This document shows positions 56,323 through 64,000 of a DNA stretch of 64,000 nt, in pieces. The DNA lies in contig NZ_JAQBOC010000045.1 of assembly GCF_028288225.1 (NCBI RefSeq), positions 62,001 through 126,000 of the forward strand, written 5' to 3'. Origin of the DNA: Mucilaginibacter sp. (GTDB lineage Bacteria; Bacteroidota; Bacteroidia; Sphingobacteriales; Sphingobacteriaceae). The notes under the pieces are model-generated. The model was not told where the DNA came from, did no database searches, and was given only the letters and a program-made list of their open reading frames with translations. The stretch's first letter is position 1. Each line of letters begins with the position of its first letter. A program made the translations under genes and the position numbers.

Positions 56323-56471
56323 CCGGCTTGTGGCCCGTATGCTAAGCACTCAACTGATAAGTAATTGATAGAAAAGCTTTTAGTTAAGGTTAAGTTTTAA
56401 AAGTACAAAATTTGGTTGTACTTTAAGTGGCGGATCAGTCTACAGGTTGTTTGTCTTGTAGGCTACTTTGC
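56323..56471. repeat. MITE-like repeat, copy 2, right end missing
   Basis: 149 bp, 11 transitions and one 1-nt gap from 55620-55769. The right inverted end of copy 1 is not present here, where the sequence goes straight into the next gene's stop. Confidence 0.85.
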
Positions 56472-56480
56472 GGGGCCTGC

Positions 56481-57401
56481 TTACTTCCCCGTAGTATTCA
56501 CGTCCGTATTAAACGTCATCGGTATCGTCATTCCACCAGGAACCTGTGGGTTATCAAGGATCTGCATATCACCCATCATTACCTGTTTCATTTTTACCTC
56601 GTTGATCCATCCGGTAGTTTTATCAACTCTTATATCAGATATTAATGAGCCATTAAGATTATATTTTACGGGCAAGCCATTTATCTGCACCGGTCCGGCG
56701 TTTTTATCTGTAATTATTGTGCCTTCGCCATGAATAAGGTAGGTTCCCTCAATTATATCGGCTAATTGGTAATTTATAGTAACAGCAGCTTTTGCCGGAC
56801 TTTCAAGCTGCGTTTTAACCGTCCATTTATCTTCTTTGGCAACCGGTACATCAGGAAAAATGGCAGTCCCCATTTCTATGCTGCCTTTGAAGGCATTTGG
56901 CCCGAATGATTGCATAAACTGTGCTTTAACCTGTTCTTTTTTAGCTGCATCAATCTGCGGAAAGCTTTCCATTGCTGCCGATACCATTTTATCAATATTT
57001 TGTACCGATTTTATTTTACCGGTTTTGGTCATTTCAAGGTTAAAAGGCTTGTTCATCATGGCAGCAATAATTGAGGAGGGCACGTCCTGTGGATCGTTCT
57101 TTTTTGAATCCAGGTCGATGTTATTGCCTGCTATTTCCATTTTCATGCTAAGCGCCTGGTAGCTCACTTCCATGTTGTATACAGTATCAGCTATGCTGAT
57201 CACTTTAAACGCCATCCTGAAATTGAAGGCCAGGTTAACCTTGTTTTGCTGGCCACTTACCGTTTGTACAATGGCTGAATTGGCATTTGTAGTAAGGTAA
57301 TAAGTGTTGCCCTTTGTTAAATTTAATGCAGGTTTAAACTTTTGCGCATGGCAATAGTTTACAGCAATAAATAGCAGCGGCATATATAGAAGATGTTTCA
57401 T
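56481..57401 (-). CDS. DUF6263 family secreted protein
   Basis: The 306-residue protein has a signal peptide (MKHLLYMPLLFIAVNYCHAQ) and the body of the DUF6263-type family: KGNTYYLTTNANSAIVQ, FNFRMAFKVISIADTVY, KTGKIKSVQNIDKM, KEDKWTVKTQLESP and a final TGWINEVKMKQVMMG. Function is unknown; the fold is predicted beta-rich. It stands alone with a long gap upstream. Confidence 0.8.
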   Translation of the reverse strand: MKHLLYMPLLFIAVNYCHAQKFKPALNLTKGNTYYLTTNANSAIVQTVSGQQNKVNLAFNFRMAFKVISIADTVYNMEVSYQALSMKMEIAGNNIDLDSKKNDPQDVPSSIIAAMMNKPFNLEMTKTGKIKSVQNIDKMVSAAMESFPQIDAAKKEQVKAQFMQSFGPNAFKGSIEMGTAIFPDVPVAKEDKWTVKTQLESPAKAAVTINYQLADIIEGTYLIHGEGTIITDKNAGPVQINGLPVKYNLNGSLISDIRVDKTTGWINEVKMKQVMMGDMQILDNPQVPGGMTIPMTFNTDVNTTGK

Positions 57402-57504
57402 TATTTTGATTTGGTTGCGCTAAGATAACAAACTATGAGTTTAGCCTTACCAAATGACGATTATAAACAAGGGAGAGGGCGCATTATACCAGGACAGCTT
57501 TGAA

Positions 57505-57543
57505 TAAAATAAGAATAGCCAGGCTCTCAACCCCGGCTATTCT
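57505..57543 (-). terminator. Minus-strand hairpin with T-run
   Basis: AGAATAGCC (57512-57520) and GGCTATTCT (57535-57543) pair; read on the minus strand the stem is followed by TATTTTATT. The transcript it ends is not identified. Confidence 0.5.
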
Positions 57544-57609
57544 GAAATAAGTATTATCATTAATTTTCACTCGGGTTCTTATACGGGGAGTAATAAATTA
57601 AGGTTTCAA

Positions 57610-57646
57610 AAAAATAAAAAAACTCCTGCTATTTCGGCAGGAGTTT
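57610..57646 (-). terminator. Minus-strand terminator after the 33-residue ORF
   Basis: AAACTCCTGC (57620-57629) and GCAGGAGTTT (57637-57646) pair and are followed on the minus strand by a long T-run. It lies 41 nt beyond the small ORF stop. Confidence 0.75.
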
Positions 57647-57687
57647 ATAACTATGGTATTTTGCCACAAAAAAAATATATGACCCTA

Positions 57688-57789
57688 TTAATACAGGGTT
57701 TTATTTTTTATCATGTTGATGCCAGTTCTTACGATAAAAAACACTGGAACTGCCTGTATAGCTATCCCTATAATTGCAAGTGTGCTCAT
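57688..57789 (-). CDS. Possible 33-residue membrane microprotein with terminator
   Basis: A minus-strand ATG frame reads MSTLAIIGIAIQAVPVFFIV, then RTGINMIKNKTLY. It has one membrane helix and a basic tail, and is followed by a strong terminator, which suggests a real transcript. No clear consensus promoter was found; GATTTTTG about 70 nt upstream is one mismatch off. No family was recognised. Confidence 0.4.
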   Translation of the reverse strand: MSTLAIIGIAIQAVPVFFIVRTGINMIKNKTLY

Positions 57790-58228
57790 GATAATGCCAA
57801 TTTGAGAGTGAATGGAAAATGTATAATAATTTATTATAATATAAACGCAAAAATCATACCTTTCTGTATAAAAGTGCCTCCCTGCAAGTTGATTGGAATG
57901 TTTATTTTTTTTGAGAAAAGCGGCGAGTGAGAATAATGGGAAATGTGCGCAATAAATTCCCCAAAACAGGGTAATTATTACGCGGTTGACTTAAAATAAA
58001 ATCGTGCCATTTATAATATTGTGAGCTTTTTTGAGAAAAAAAATATTCACTAACTGTATGTGGTGTAATGTAATTATAAATTAATTTATTATTTATTGAA
58101 AATTAAATATGCAAATCAGCTTTTAATTATCGCAATATAGCATTTATAAGATGCAATTTTTGTACCAGTAGCTGGGGTGTATAATTTAATAAGCAAAAGC
58201 TGTTCACTTTATACTGCTCAATAGTAAA

Positions 58229-60013
58229 CTATTTTCCACTTATACTACCAATAACTGGTCCTTTAGCCAGCATGGATTCCTTTATATATTTTACCGGGGC
58301 ATTGCCGTAGCTTAAAAACTTCTCGTTAAATTCTTTTAATTTATATTTTTCACCCATTTTCTTTTTGTAGGCTTCCCTCAGGTCCATTATTTCTTTATAA
58401 CCTGTAAAGTAGCTATCCAGCTGTACGCTGCTTACACTTACCCTTTTCCATTTCCCCTCGGCTTCTGCCTGTTGCTGAAAAGCTTCGTGCGTGAGCAGTT
58501 TTAAGGCATCCTGCCGTGTCATATTTTGTGAGTGAACACTATAATCTAAAATGGTGTTACAAACCGAGCGCAGATGCCATTTATACCACATCAGCCTCAT
58601 CTCGGGCTCATCGCCGCCAAAACCATTATCCAGCATCATTTCTTCGCTATAAACGGCCCAGCCTTCAACCATGGCGCCATTGCCAAATACCGATTTAATA
58701 ATACTCGGCGATTTATTGGCATATATCAATTGCACATAGTGACCAGGTATAGCCTCGTGGATACATAGGATCTGTAACGTATAATTGTTATACTCGCGTA
58801 AATAGCTTTCGGCCTTATCTGCAGGCCAATTAGCCAGGCTGCCTACATTGAAATAGGAATTGCCCTCTTTGTCGTACGGTCCGGGCGAACTCATGGATGC
58901 ACCTGCTACACCTGCCATATAACCCGGTTCTTTTCGTACCACCAACGGCCTTGAAGGATCGAGCGTTACGAGGTCTTTTGATTTTACAAAAGCCGTAAGC
59001 TTAGGGATCTGTTTTTCAATTGCCGACTGGAATTCACCCTGTTCAGCATGCTTTGAAGATAGCGTATCTATTACCTGTGCAATCATATTCAAAGAATCGG
59101 CAGGCAAAGGTTTAGTGCCAAAATATTTGGGCCATAGCTTTTTGCTGATCTTTGTCATCTCGCGGTGCAGGTATTTTTTGCGTTCAACTGCGGCATTAAA
59201 GATCTGCTGCGCGTTGTATTCCGACTGGATCTCGTACTTAAATTTTGATTCATAAAGATCTTTACCCAGTTTAAAGCCACGCGGCTTGTCGTTCTTTAAA
59301 GCTTTCAGCCATGCGGCATAAGCTTTTATGGCATCGGCAGAAATGCGGGCACGGTCTAACATTTGTTTTTGCTCGGCCTGCGGTATAGTTGATTTTTTTA
59401 ATGAATCGGCAAAGTCTTTTTCAAATACGCCAACTCCGCCAAGGTGCTGATCGGCAGCCAGGCTGGTAAGTTCGGCAACAGGATTTTTTATCTCTTTTTC
59501 TGCCGCTTTATAATAAAGCGGGATGTTGGTCATTCTTTGATAAAAGCTGCGCAGCCGTTTATTAAGCGGTGCATAATGCTCATTAAGGATGTAAGCAAAT
59601 GTGCTGATAACATTGTACTGCGACGGATCCCACTGATATGCTTTTAATTGCTGCAGGTTCCATTCTATTAATTCCATCTGGTTTTGCATCATGTGATAAT
59701 CCATCCGGTTAGCATCTGATAGTGTATTAACATCAAACCTGCTTAATGAATCTATCTGTACCTTGGCATAGGTCATCATCTTATCCCTGCTTTTATCATC
59801 AGGCACAAGCAGTAAGCTATCATATTTATGGTAGCCAACCGAGGTTGCCCAGTCGGGGTTTAGTTTCCATAAACCTTCCAAAAAAGAGTTTTCATAAACA
59901 GCAAATGCAGTGTCGTCCTTGCCTTGCAAGGGGCCTGCGGATGAGGCGTCTTTTTTACATCCGATAAGGACCGAGTAAATAAGACAGGCCATAAATAATA
60001 GTTTTTTTATCAC
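58229..60013 (-). CDS. DUF885 family lipoprotein, metallopeptidase-like
   Basis: The 594-residue protein has a lipoprotein signal (MIKKLLFMACLIYSVLIGC, lipid-anchor C19) and the DUF885 body, with HEAIPGHYVQL (H419, E420, H425) as zinc site and GAMVEGWAVYSEEMM as second signature. It is a paralogue of the protein at 22142-23917; that one is not a lipoprotein. Substrate is unknown. It stands alone. Confidence 0.87.
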   Translation of the reverse strand: MIKKLLFMACLIYSVLIGCKKDASSAGPLQGKDDTAFAVYENSFLEGLWKLNPDWATSVGYHKYDSLLLVPDDKSRDKMMTYAKVQIDSLSRFDVNTLSDANRMDYHMMQNQMELIEWNLQQLKAYQWDPSQYNVISTFAYILNEHYAPLNKRLRSFYQRMTNIPLYYKAAEKEIKNPVAELTSLAADQHLGGVGVFEKDFADSLKKSTIPQAEQKQMLDRARISADAIKAYAAWLKALKNDKPRGFKLGKDLYESKFKYEIQSEYNAQQIFNAAVERKKYLHREMTKISKKLWPKYFGTKPLPADSLNMIAQVIDTLSSKHAEQGEFQSAIEKQIPKLTAFVKSKDLVTLDPSRPLVVRKEPGYMAGVAGASMSSPGPYDKEGNSYFNVGSLANWPADKAESYLREYNNYTLQILCIHEAIPGHYVQLIYANKSPSIIKSVFGNGAMVEGWAVYSEEMMLDNGFGGDEPEMRLMWYKWHLRSVCNTILDYSVHSQNMTRQDALKLLTHEAFQQQAEAEGKWKRVSVSSVQLDSYFTGYKEIMDLREAYKKKMGEKYKLKEFNEKFLSYGNAPVKYIKESMLAKGPVIGSISGK

Positions 60014-60193
60014 CGGGGGATCTGTTTAATATTAAGTTGATAAACTTAAAACATTTAGCCGAAATAAATTAAAAGAATCTAATTACATCTATATAACTTT
60101 TACAAATAAGGCTGTAAAGGGCTGCAAACTATAACCGTTGAATTTTTCTCAACCAATTTTGATAATATTTGTTAAGTTATAAATTTTAGCAAA

Positions 60194-60667
60194 ATGGATA
60201 ATCAGCATAAAACATTAGTAAGCGAACTAACCAAATTACTGCTTGGCGGCAATGCACACGCCTCATTTCAAGATGCCATAAAGGGGCTAAACCCCAGGCT
60301 GCGGGGTGTAAAGCCCGATAATATGCCTTATAGCATTTGGCAACTGGTTGATCATATCCGCATAGCACAATGGGACATGCTGCAGTTTAGTAAAGACGCC
60401 GACCACAAATCGCCAAATTGGCCCGACGAATACTGGCCAAAAGAAAGTGAGCCTGCTGGTGATGATGCCTGGAACGGTTCAATAGAGCAAATAGAAAGTG
60501 ATTTAGACGAATTTATTGAGCTGTTGGAGCACAGCAACATCTATCAGCCTTTGGAACATGGTGTTGGACAAACTATATTAAGCGAAGCCTTACAAATAGC
60601 CGATCATAATTCATACCATATAGGCGAGATAGTTGCTGTAAGAAGGATTTTGGGTGATTGGAAATAG
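60194..60667 (+). CDS. DinB family protein
   Basis: The 157-residue protein has the DinB metal triad: H54 in WQLVDHIRIAQWD and H138 and H142 in QIADHNSYHIGEIV. The family forms four-helix bundles. Several members are bacillithiol- or other thiol-dependent enzymes; the role here is unknown. The gene is divergent from the DUF885 lipoprotein. Confidence 0.85.
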   Translation: MDNQHKTLVSELTKLLLGGNAHASFQDAIKGLNPRLRGVKPDNMPYSIWQLVDHIRIAQWDMLQFSKDADHKSPNWPDEYWPKESEPAGDDAWNGSIEQIESDLDEFIELLEHSNIYQPLEHGVGQTILSEALQIADHNSYHIGEIVAVRRILGDWK

Positions 60668-60703
60668 CCTCACCCCACCCTCCCCAAAGGAGAGGTTTTT
60701 TAT
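60667..60703 (+). repeat. CCTCACCCCACCCTCCCC repeat / weak terminator
   Basis: CCTCACCCCACCCTCCCC then AAAGGAGAGGTTTTTT lies directly after the DinB stop. It belongs with the CCCC..GGGG words seen at 36314, 36470 and 45236, and may act as terminator. Confidence 0.6.
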
Positions 60704-60705
60704 AT

Positions 60706-61995
60706 CTACCGCACCTTATTTATAAATTCCACAATCCCGGGTATAAGTTCGGGCTTTAAGGGGAGCTCCGGTTTACTGTAGGTTGCCACATTTTGCTCAT
60801 CATCAGCAGGGGCATCTTTTAGAATATGGTTCATGTTTTTTATTTCAAGGAGTATGGCATCTGATTTTGCTTTTTTTAACTTTTGCCCGCTCTCAGCAGC
60901 AACAATTTTATCTGTAGTGCCCTGGATAATTAATACAGGTACTTTTATTCTTTTTATACCTTTTAAGGGCTCATACCTGCATAACGACATTATGAGATTC
61001 TGAATGCTTGGCCTGGCAATATAATATAAGGCCGGGTCAATGTTCGGAGTGGTTTTACCCTTTTTCAGGCTGTCCATAAATGCTTTAAATTCATCCTGTT
61101 GAAACAACGGCTTTGACTTTAATTGATCGGTAAGTACTTTATCAGCTTTTTCTGCATTCCATTCGGCACTTATAAAGCCTTTAACCGGCGAATCATTTAC
61201 CGCTAATGCTGCAACCAATGCGCCTTCTCCATGCCCAAAGAATATAACTTTTGAAAACCGGGGATCATCATTTAACATATTGGCAAGGCCCATGGCATCA
61301 TCACTATAATCCTCAACCCGCAATTCTGACTCTTTGCCTTTTGTCATACTTTCACCAACAAGGCGTTTATCATAGCGAACGGAAGCTATCCCGTTTTTAC
61401 CCAGGTCATTGGCCAGTATTTTATAAGTATTGGCTGATATACCTGTTTTTTCATTATTGCCATTTCTGTCTGTAGGGCCGGCATCAGCTATAATTAAAAC
61501 GACCGGAATTTTCCCCGACGGATTTTTAGGAATAACCAATGAGCCCGATATGGTGCCCGTTAAGGTTTTTAATAATATAGGCGTTTCATCCAATGAGGGA
61601 TCAAATGTTATATCTCGTGAGGTTTTATCTTCAGTATATGGGCTTAATAGCAGGCCGGTTAATTTATTTTGTGCGTTTAAAGCAATGTTCAGTAAAAAAG
61701 TATTGTTTTGAAATGTAGCCTTGTATACTGCAAGCGATTGGCTGATCCTTACAAAATCGGTTTTTATAAGGTTGCCGTATTGCGATTTTAACTGAACCGT
61801 TGTTGGTTTAAAATTATCTATCGGTAAAGCCGTTTTCATTTCGGAGCTAAACATGCTGAAAATGCTATCCGGCTGATCATGATTATAATACTGTGTAAAT
61901 TTGGTTAAAGTGGCAGCGTAGTTGGCAGGCTCTGCCTGTGCCATAGCTTTTACCGTTAATATTAGGGCAGCAACAAAAAATATAATTTTCTTCAT
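60706..61995 (-). CDS. Secreted alpha/beta hydrolase with N-terminal DUF3887-like domain; nucleophile lost
   Basis: The 429-residue protein has a signal peptide (MKKIIFFVAALILTVKAMAQ), a DUF3887-like domain at about 27-115 and an alpha/beta hydrolase domain. The nucleophile elbow reads FFGHGEGALVA: residue 256, where GHSxG has the serine, is glycine (GGA codon at 61228-61230). The acid D362 (IQGTTDKIV) and H390 (NMNHILK) are kept. The protein is therefore probably not an active serine hydrolase, unless the sequence is wrong there. It is convergent with DinB. Confidence 0.8.
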   Translation of the reverse strand: MKKIIFFVAALILTVKAMAQAEPANYAATLTKFTQYYNHDQPDSIFSMFSSEMKTALPIDNFKPTTVQLKSQYGNLIKTDFVRISQSLAVYKATFQNNTFLLNIALNAQNKLTGLLLSPYTEDKTSRDITFDPSLDETPILLKTLTGTISGSLVIPKNPSGKIPVVLIIADAGPTDRNGNNEKTGISANTYKILANDLGKNGIASVRYDKRLVGESMTKGKESELRVEDYSDDAMGLANMLNDDPRFSKVIFFGHGEGALVAALAVNDSPVKGFISAEWNAEKADKVLTDQLKSKPLFQQDEFKAFMDSLKKGKTTPNIDPALYYIARPSIQNLIMSLCRYEPLKGIKRIKVPVLIIQGTTDKIVAAESGQKLKKAKSDAILLEIKNMNHILKDAPADDEQNVATYSKPELPLKPELIPGIVEFINKVR

Positions 61996-62316
61996 TTAAG
62001 TATGGTCAGAAAGGGAAATTTGCAATCCCGAAATTAGTAAAAATCACGCAGCTTTTGCTTATTTCAATCAAATTACCATGTGAAGGTTAATAATGCTATA
62101 GTTGCAATTTTGGTAGTGGAATGCCAAGCTAATTACTTTCTATGAAGAAACGAGTTTTGGTCGCGTAAAAAAAAGGCCTTAAACGGGTATCCGCAATTAA
62201 ATTTCGCATTTCCAGATTGAAAAACATCCGGATTCCGGCATCAAACCATTCCGCAATCAGCGCTCCGCATTCCGCAATTAACTCAAACATTTCCGGCCAT
62301 TTTGCATTCTACAAAT
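61996..62316. other. Gap with TCCGCAAT words
   Basis: The 321-nt gap contains TATCCGCAATTAAATTTCGC, ATTCCGCAATC, CTCCGCATTCCGCAATT, a loose tandem of TCCGCAAT words at about 62190-62285. A stem AAAGGCCTT lies near 62170. No gene is visible. Confidence 0.5.
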
Positions 62317-62694
62317 ATGGAATTAAGTACGCAGGTTGCCTGGCTGTTTTTATTGGCTATCCCAATAGCCTGTATAGCATGGACAGTAACCCACGAGGAA
62401 GTTTTCAGGGAGCCACGGGAGTATTGCCTAAACCGCTGTAACAACGCTAAAACCCTTGCCGGGCGAAAATTCTTTTACCTGTTTACCTGCGAGTATTGTT
62501 TTAGCCATTATGTAACCATCATCATGCTTTTCATCACCAACTATAAACTATTATTTACCGACTGGCGCGGCTACCTCATTGCTGGTTTCGCACTGGTATT
62601 TGTAGCCAATGTTTATATGAGCCTGTTCGCCCTGGCACGCGTTGATTTAAAGAAAGTACGTTTGGAAGCTGAGAATGAGGAAGGGAAAAAATAG
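62317..62694 (+). CDS. Membrane protein with cysteine pairs
   Basis: The 125-residue protein has helices VAWLFLLAIPIACIAWTV, YVTIIMLFITNYKLLF and YLIAGFALVFVANVYMSLF, and a loop with CLNRC and FTCEYCFSHY between the first and second. The four cysteines suggest a zinc site or disulfides. The in-frame TTG at 62302 would add five residues; ATG 62317 is preferred. No named family was recognised. Confidence 0.6.
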   Translation: MELSTQVAWLFLLAIPIACIAWTVTHEEVFREPREYCLNRCNNAKTLAGRKFFYLFTCEYCFSHYVTIIMLFITNYKLLFTDWRGYLIAGFALVFVANVYMSLFALARVDLKKVRLEAENEEGKK

Positions 62695-62809
62695 GCTATG
62701 CGGATTTCAACTACGGTTGAAAGTTTGATTTATTTAGCACATTAAATGCAAATTTAGAGCTTAAATAAGCGTATTATTGTATTAGGTAAAAAATTAAATT
62801 AATAAGAGT

Positions 62810-63982
62810 TTGTCAAGTATTCAGCAAGATGTTGAAGATATAAGCAGCATCCCGATAGTACCAAAATTACTGGAAGTTATTTGCCGTACCACAGGCATGG
62901 GTTTTGCGGCCATTGCCAGGGTTACCGAAGAAAAATGGGTAGCCTGCAGTGTGCGCGATGAAATAGCATTCGGACTTGAACCGGGCGGGGAATTAAAGTT
63001 GGAAACAACTATTTGCCATGAGATAAGGCAAAACGGAAATGCGGTTATTATTGATCATGTTGATAAGGATGAAACCTTTTATAATCATCATACACCCGCT
63101 TTGTATGGCTTTCAAAGCTATATCTCTGTCCCAATATACCGTAAAGACGGCGTTTTTTTCGGCACACTTTGCGCAATTGATCCTAAACCAAATAAATTAA
63201 ACACGATTGAGACTGTTGGCATGTTTAATTTATTTGCCGATCTGATCTCGTTTCATTTAAACGCAATTGAACAAGTAAACTTTGCCGAAACCAAACTTTT
63301 GCAAGAACGTAAAACAGCAGAACTGCGCGAGCAGTTTATTGCCATATTGGGCCATGATCTGTTAACCCCGGTTGGAGCAGTGCTAAACGTAGCACAATTG
63401 CTTTTACGGATGCCGATGGATGAACGAACCACCCGCCTTGCTCATATTGTACAGGATTCGTCATACAGGATGAAGGGGCTGATCGAAAATATTCTTGACT
63501 TTGCCCGCGGTCGCCTTGGTGAGGGTATTGTGCTGAATTGTAAGCCGGATGAACCGGTTGAAAAGATCCTTAATCAGGTGGTAACTGAATTGCAATTACT
63601 ATGGCCCGGGATAATTATTGAAACAAGATTTAACCTTATCCAATCTGTTTGTTGTGATGGCAAAAGACTGGCACAGCTTTTCTCAAACCTTTTAGGTAAT
63701 GCACTTACGCATGGTAAAAAAGACGGGGAAATAATGGTTGAAGCAACAAGCGCTAATGGCGGATTTACATTATCCATTATGAACGCCGGTGAAAAAATAC
63801 CGGATGCTGCCATGGCGCGACTTTTTCATCCATTCTCCCGCGGTGAAGTTAAGCCAGGTCAGCAGGGTTTGGGGCTGGGTTTATATATTGCCTCAGAAAT
63901 AGCCCGGGCGCATGGAGGCATTATCGATGTGGTTTCTACAGACGAGAACACCTGTTTTACTTTGCGGATGCCTGCTAATTAA
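62810..63982 (+). CDS. GAF-domain sensor histidine kinase
   Basis: The 390-residue protein has a GAF domain at about 15-155 (ETTICHEIRQNGNAVII, YGFQSYISVPIYRKDG), a HisKA dimerisation domain with phospho-acceptor H182 in FIAILGHDLLTPVG, and a HATPase domain with the N-box LLGNALTHG, and the G-box GLGLGLYIASEIA. It has no transmembrane segment and should be a cytosolic sensor; the ligand is unknown. No response regulator is in the window; it may lie beyond the right edge. The start is TTG at 62810 (MSSIQQDVED); the next ATG is far inside the GAF domain. Confidence 0.9.
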   Translation: MSSIQQDVEDISSIPIVPKLLEVICRTTGMGFAAIARVTEEKWVACSVRDEIAFGLEPGGELKLETTICHEIRQNGNAVIIDHVDKDETFYNHHTPALYGFQSYISVPIYRKDGVFFGTLCAIDPKPNKLNTIETVGMFNLFADLISFHLNAIEQVNFAETKLLQERKTAELREQFIAILGHDLLTPVGAVLNVAQLLLRMPMDERTTRLAHIVQDSSYRMKGLIENILDFARGRLGEGIVLNCKPDEPVEKILNQVVTELQLLWPGIIIETRFNLIQSVCCDGKRLAQLFSNLLGNALTHGKKDGEIMVEATSANGGFTLSIMNAGEKIPDAAMARLFHPFSRGEVKPGQQGLGLGLYIASEIARAHGGIIDVVSTDENTCFTLRMPAN

Positions 63983-64000
63983 TAGTTATTATATTCGCTC

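Larger units (their letters stand above)
57402..58228. other. Long gap with two minus-strand hairpins and a small ORF
   Basis: 827 nt. It holds terminator-like hairpins at 57505-57543 and 57610-57646 and the small frame at 57688-57789. The left end is the promoter area of the DUF6263 gene. From 57790 to 58228 the sequence is A+T-rich with no gene, hairpin or repeat that I can see. Confidence 0.6.

Noticed and set aside
57661..57930. 89-residue plus-strand frame in the long gap
   Set aside because: Starts with TTG, has scattered cysteines and no family pattern, and overlaps a minus-strand small frame that has a terminator.

Overview
The window reads as a chromosomal segment of a Bacteroidota bacterium, most likely family Sphingobacteriaceae (Mucilaginibacter- or Pedobacter-like; this placement is inference). 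The signs are promoters of the TTG / TAnnTTTG type instead of -35/-10 boxes, few Shine-Dalgarno sequences, lipoproteins with short SC or GC lipoboxes, DUF885, DUF4846, DUF5686 and DUF6263 proteins, a GH125 mannosidase, a YXWGXW protein, a small histone-H1-like protein, and a dcw cluster with the order mraZ-rsmH-ftsL-ftsI-murE-mraY-murD-ftsW-murG-murC-ftsQ-ftsA-ftsZ. No rRNA, tRNA, CRISPR array, prophage or intact transposase gene was seen.

Layout. 1-3.7 kb: a cut-off conserved hypothetical, a lipoprotein, and a minus-strand operon TetR-like regulator / HAD phosphatase / AarF-UbiB kinase. 3.9-11.3 kb: a DASH cryptochrome, a small lipoprotein, and the 2-oxoglutarate dehydrogenase genes sucA and sucB, closed by a terminator and a DinB-like gene. 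11.4-17.7 kb: an ArnT-like glycosyltransferase plus outer-membrane protein, a TIGR01212-type radical SAM protein, an A+T-rich cassette of tcmP and a DUF5131 radical-SAM-like protein (probable islet), and a VOC protein. 17.8-26.8 kb: fused acyl-CoA mutase icmF, a zeta-toxin-like kinase with a small overlapping partner, a DUF885 peptidase, an M15 peptidase + DUF4846 pair and two hypotheticals. 26.9-43 kb: the complete dcw cluster. 43.3-49.7 kb: an alpha-oxoamine synthase, GH125, the H1-like protein, dapA, and a chromate transporter gene broken by a one-base frameshift. 49.8-64 kb: an outer-membrane DUF5686 protein, NAD-dependent ligA, small secreted and membrane proteins, a second DUF885 protein, a DinB protein, an alpha/beta hydrolase that has lost its nucleophile, and a GAF histidine kinase at the right edge.

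How the genes work together. The dcw block is the functional core: MurE, MurD, MurC, MraY and MurG make peptidoglycan precursors; FtsZ, FtsA, FtsQ, FtsL, FtsW and FtsI build the divisome; MraZ probably represses the cluster through three GTGG boxes at 10-bp spacing. SucA and SucB form the E1 and E2 parts of 2-oxoglutarate dehydrogenase. IcmF interconverts branched and linear acyl-CoAs. DapA feeds meso-diaminopimelate to MurE.

The most striking structure lies between the genes. At least six families of short repeats occupy intergenic space. One of them, the 13-mer ATCGGTGNAATCA in arrays of about 20-bp period, ends 9-10 nt before the start codons of mraY, ftsW and murC, and it supplies the only usable start codon (GTG) of murG and of the radical SAM gene at 15148. 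Other elements are a pair of mutually inverted palindromes inserted in frame inside icmF, a 199-bp MITE-like element with 19-bp terminal inverted repeats and flanking 10-bp direct repeats, and a 150-bp repeat present twice beside two small genes. No wholly new multi-gene system could be proven; the tcmP/DUF5131 cassette and the repeat-supplied starts are the best candidates.
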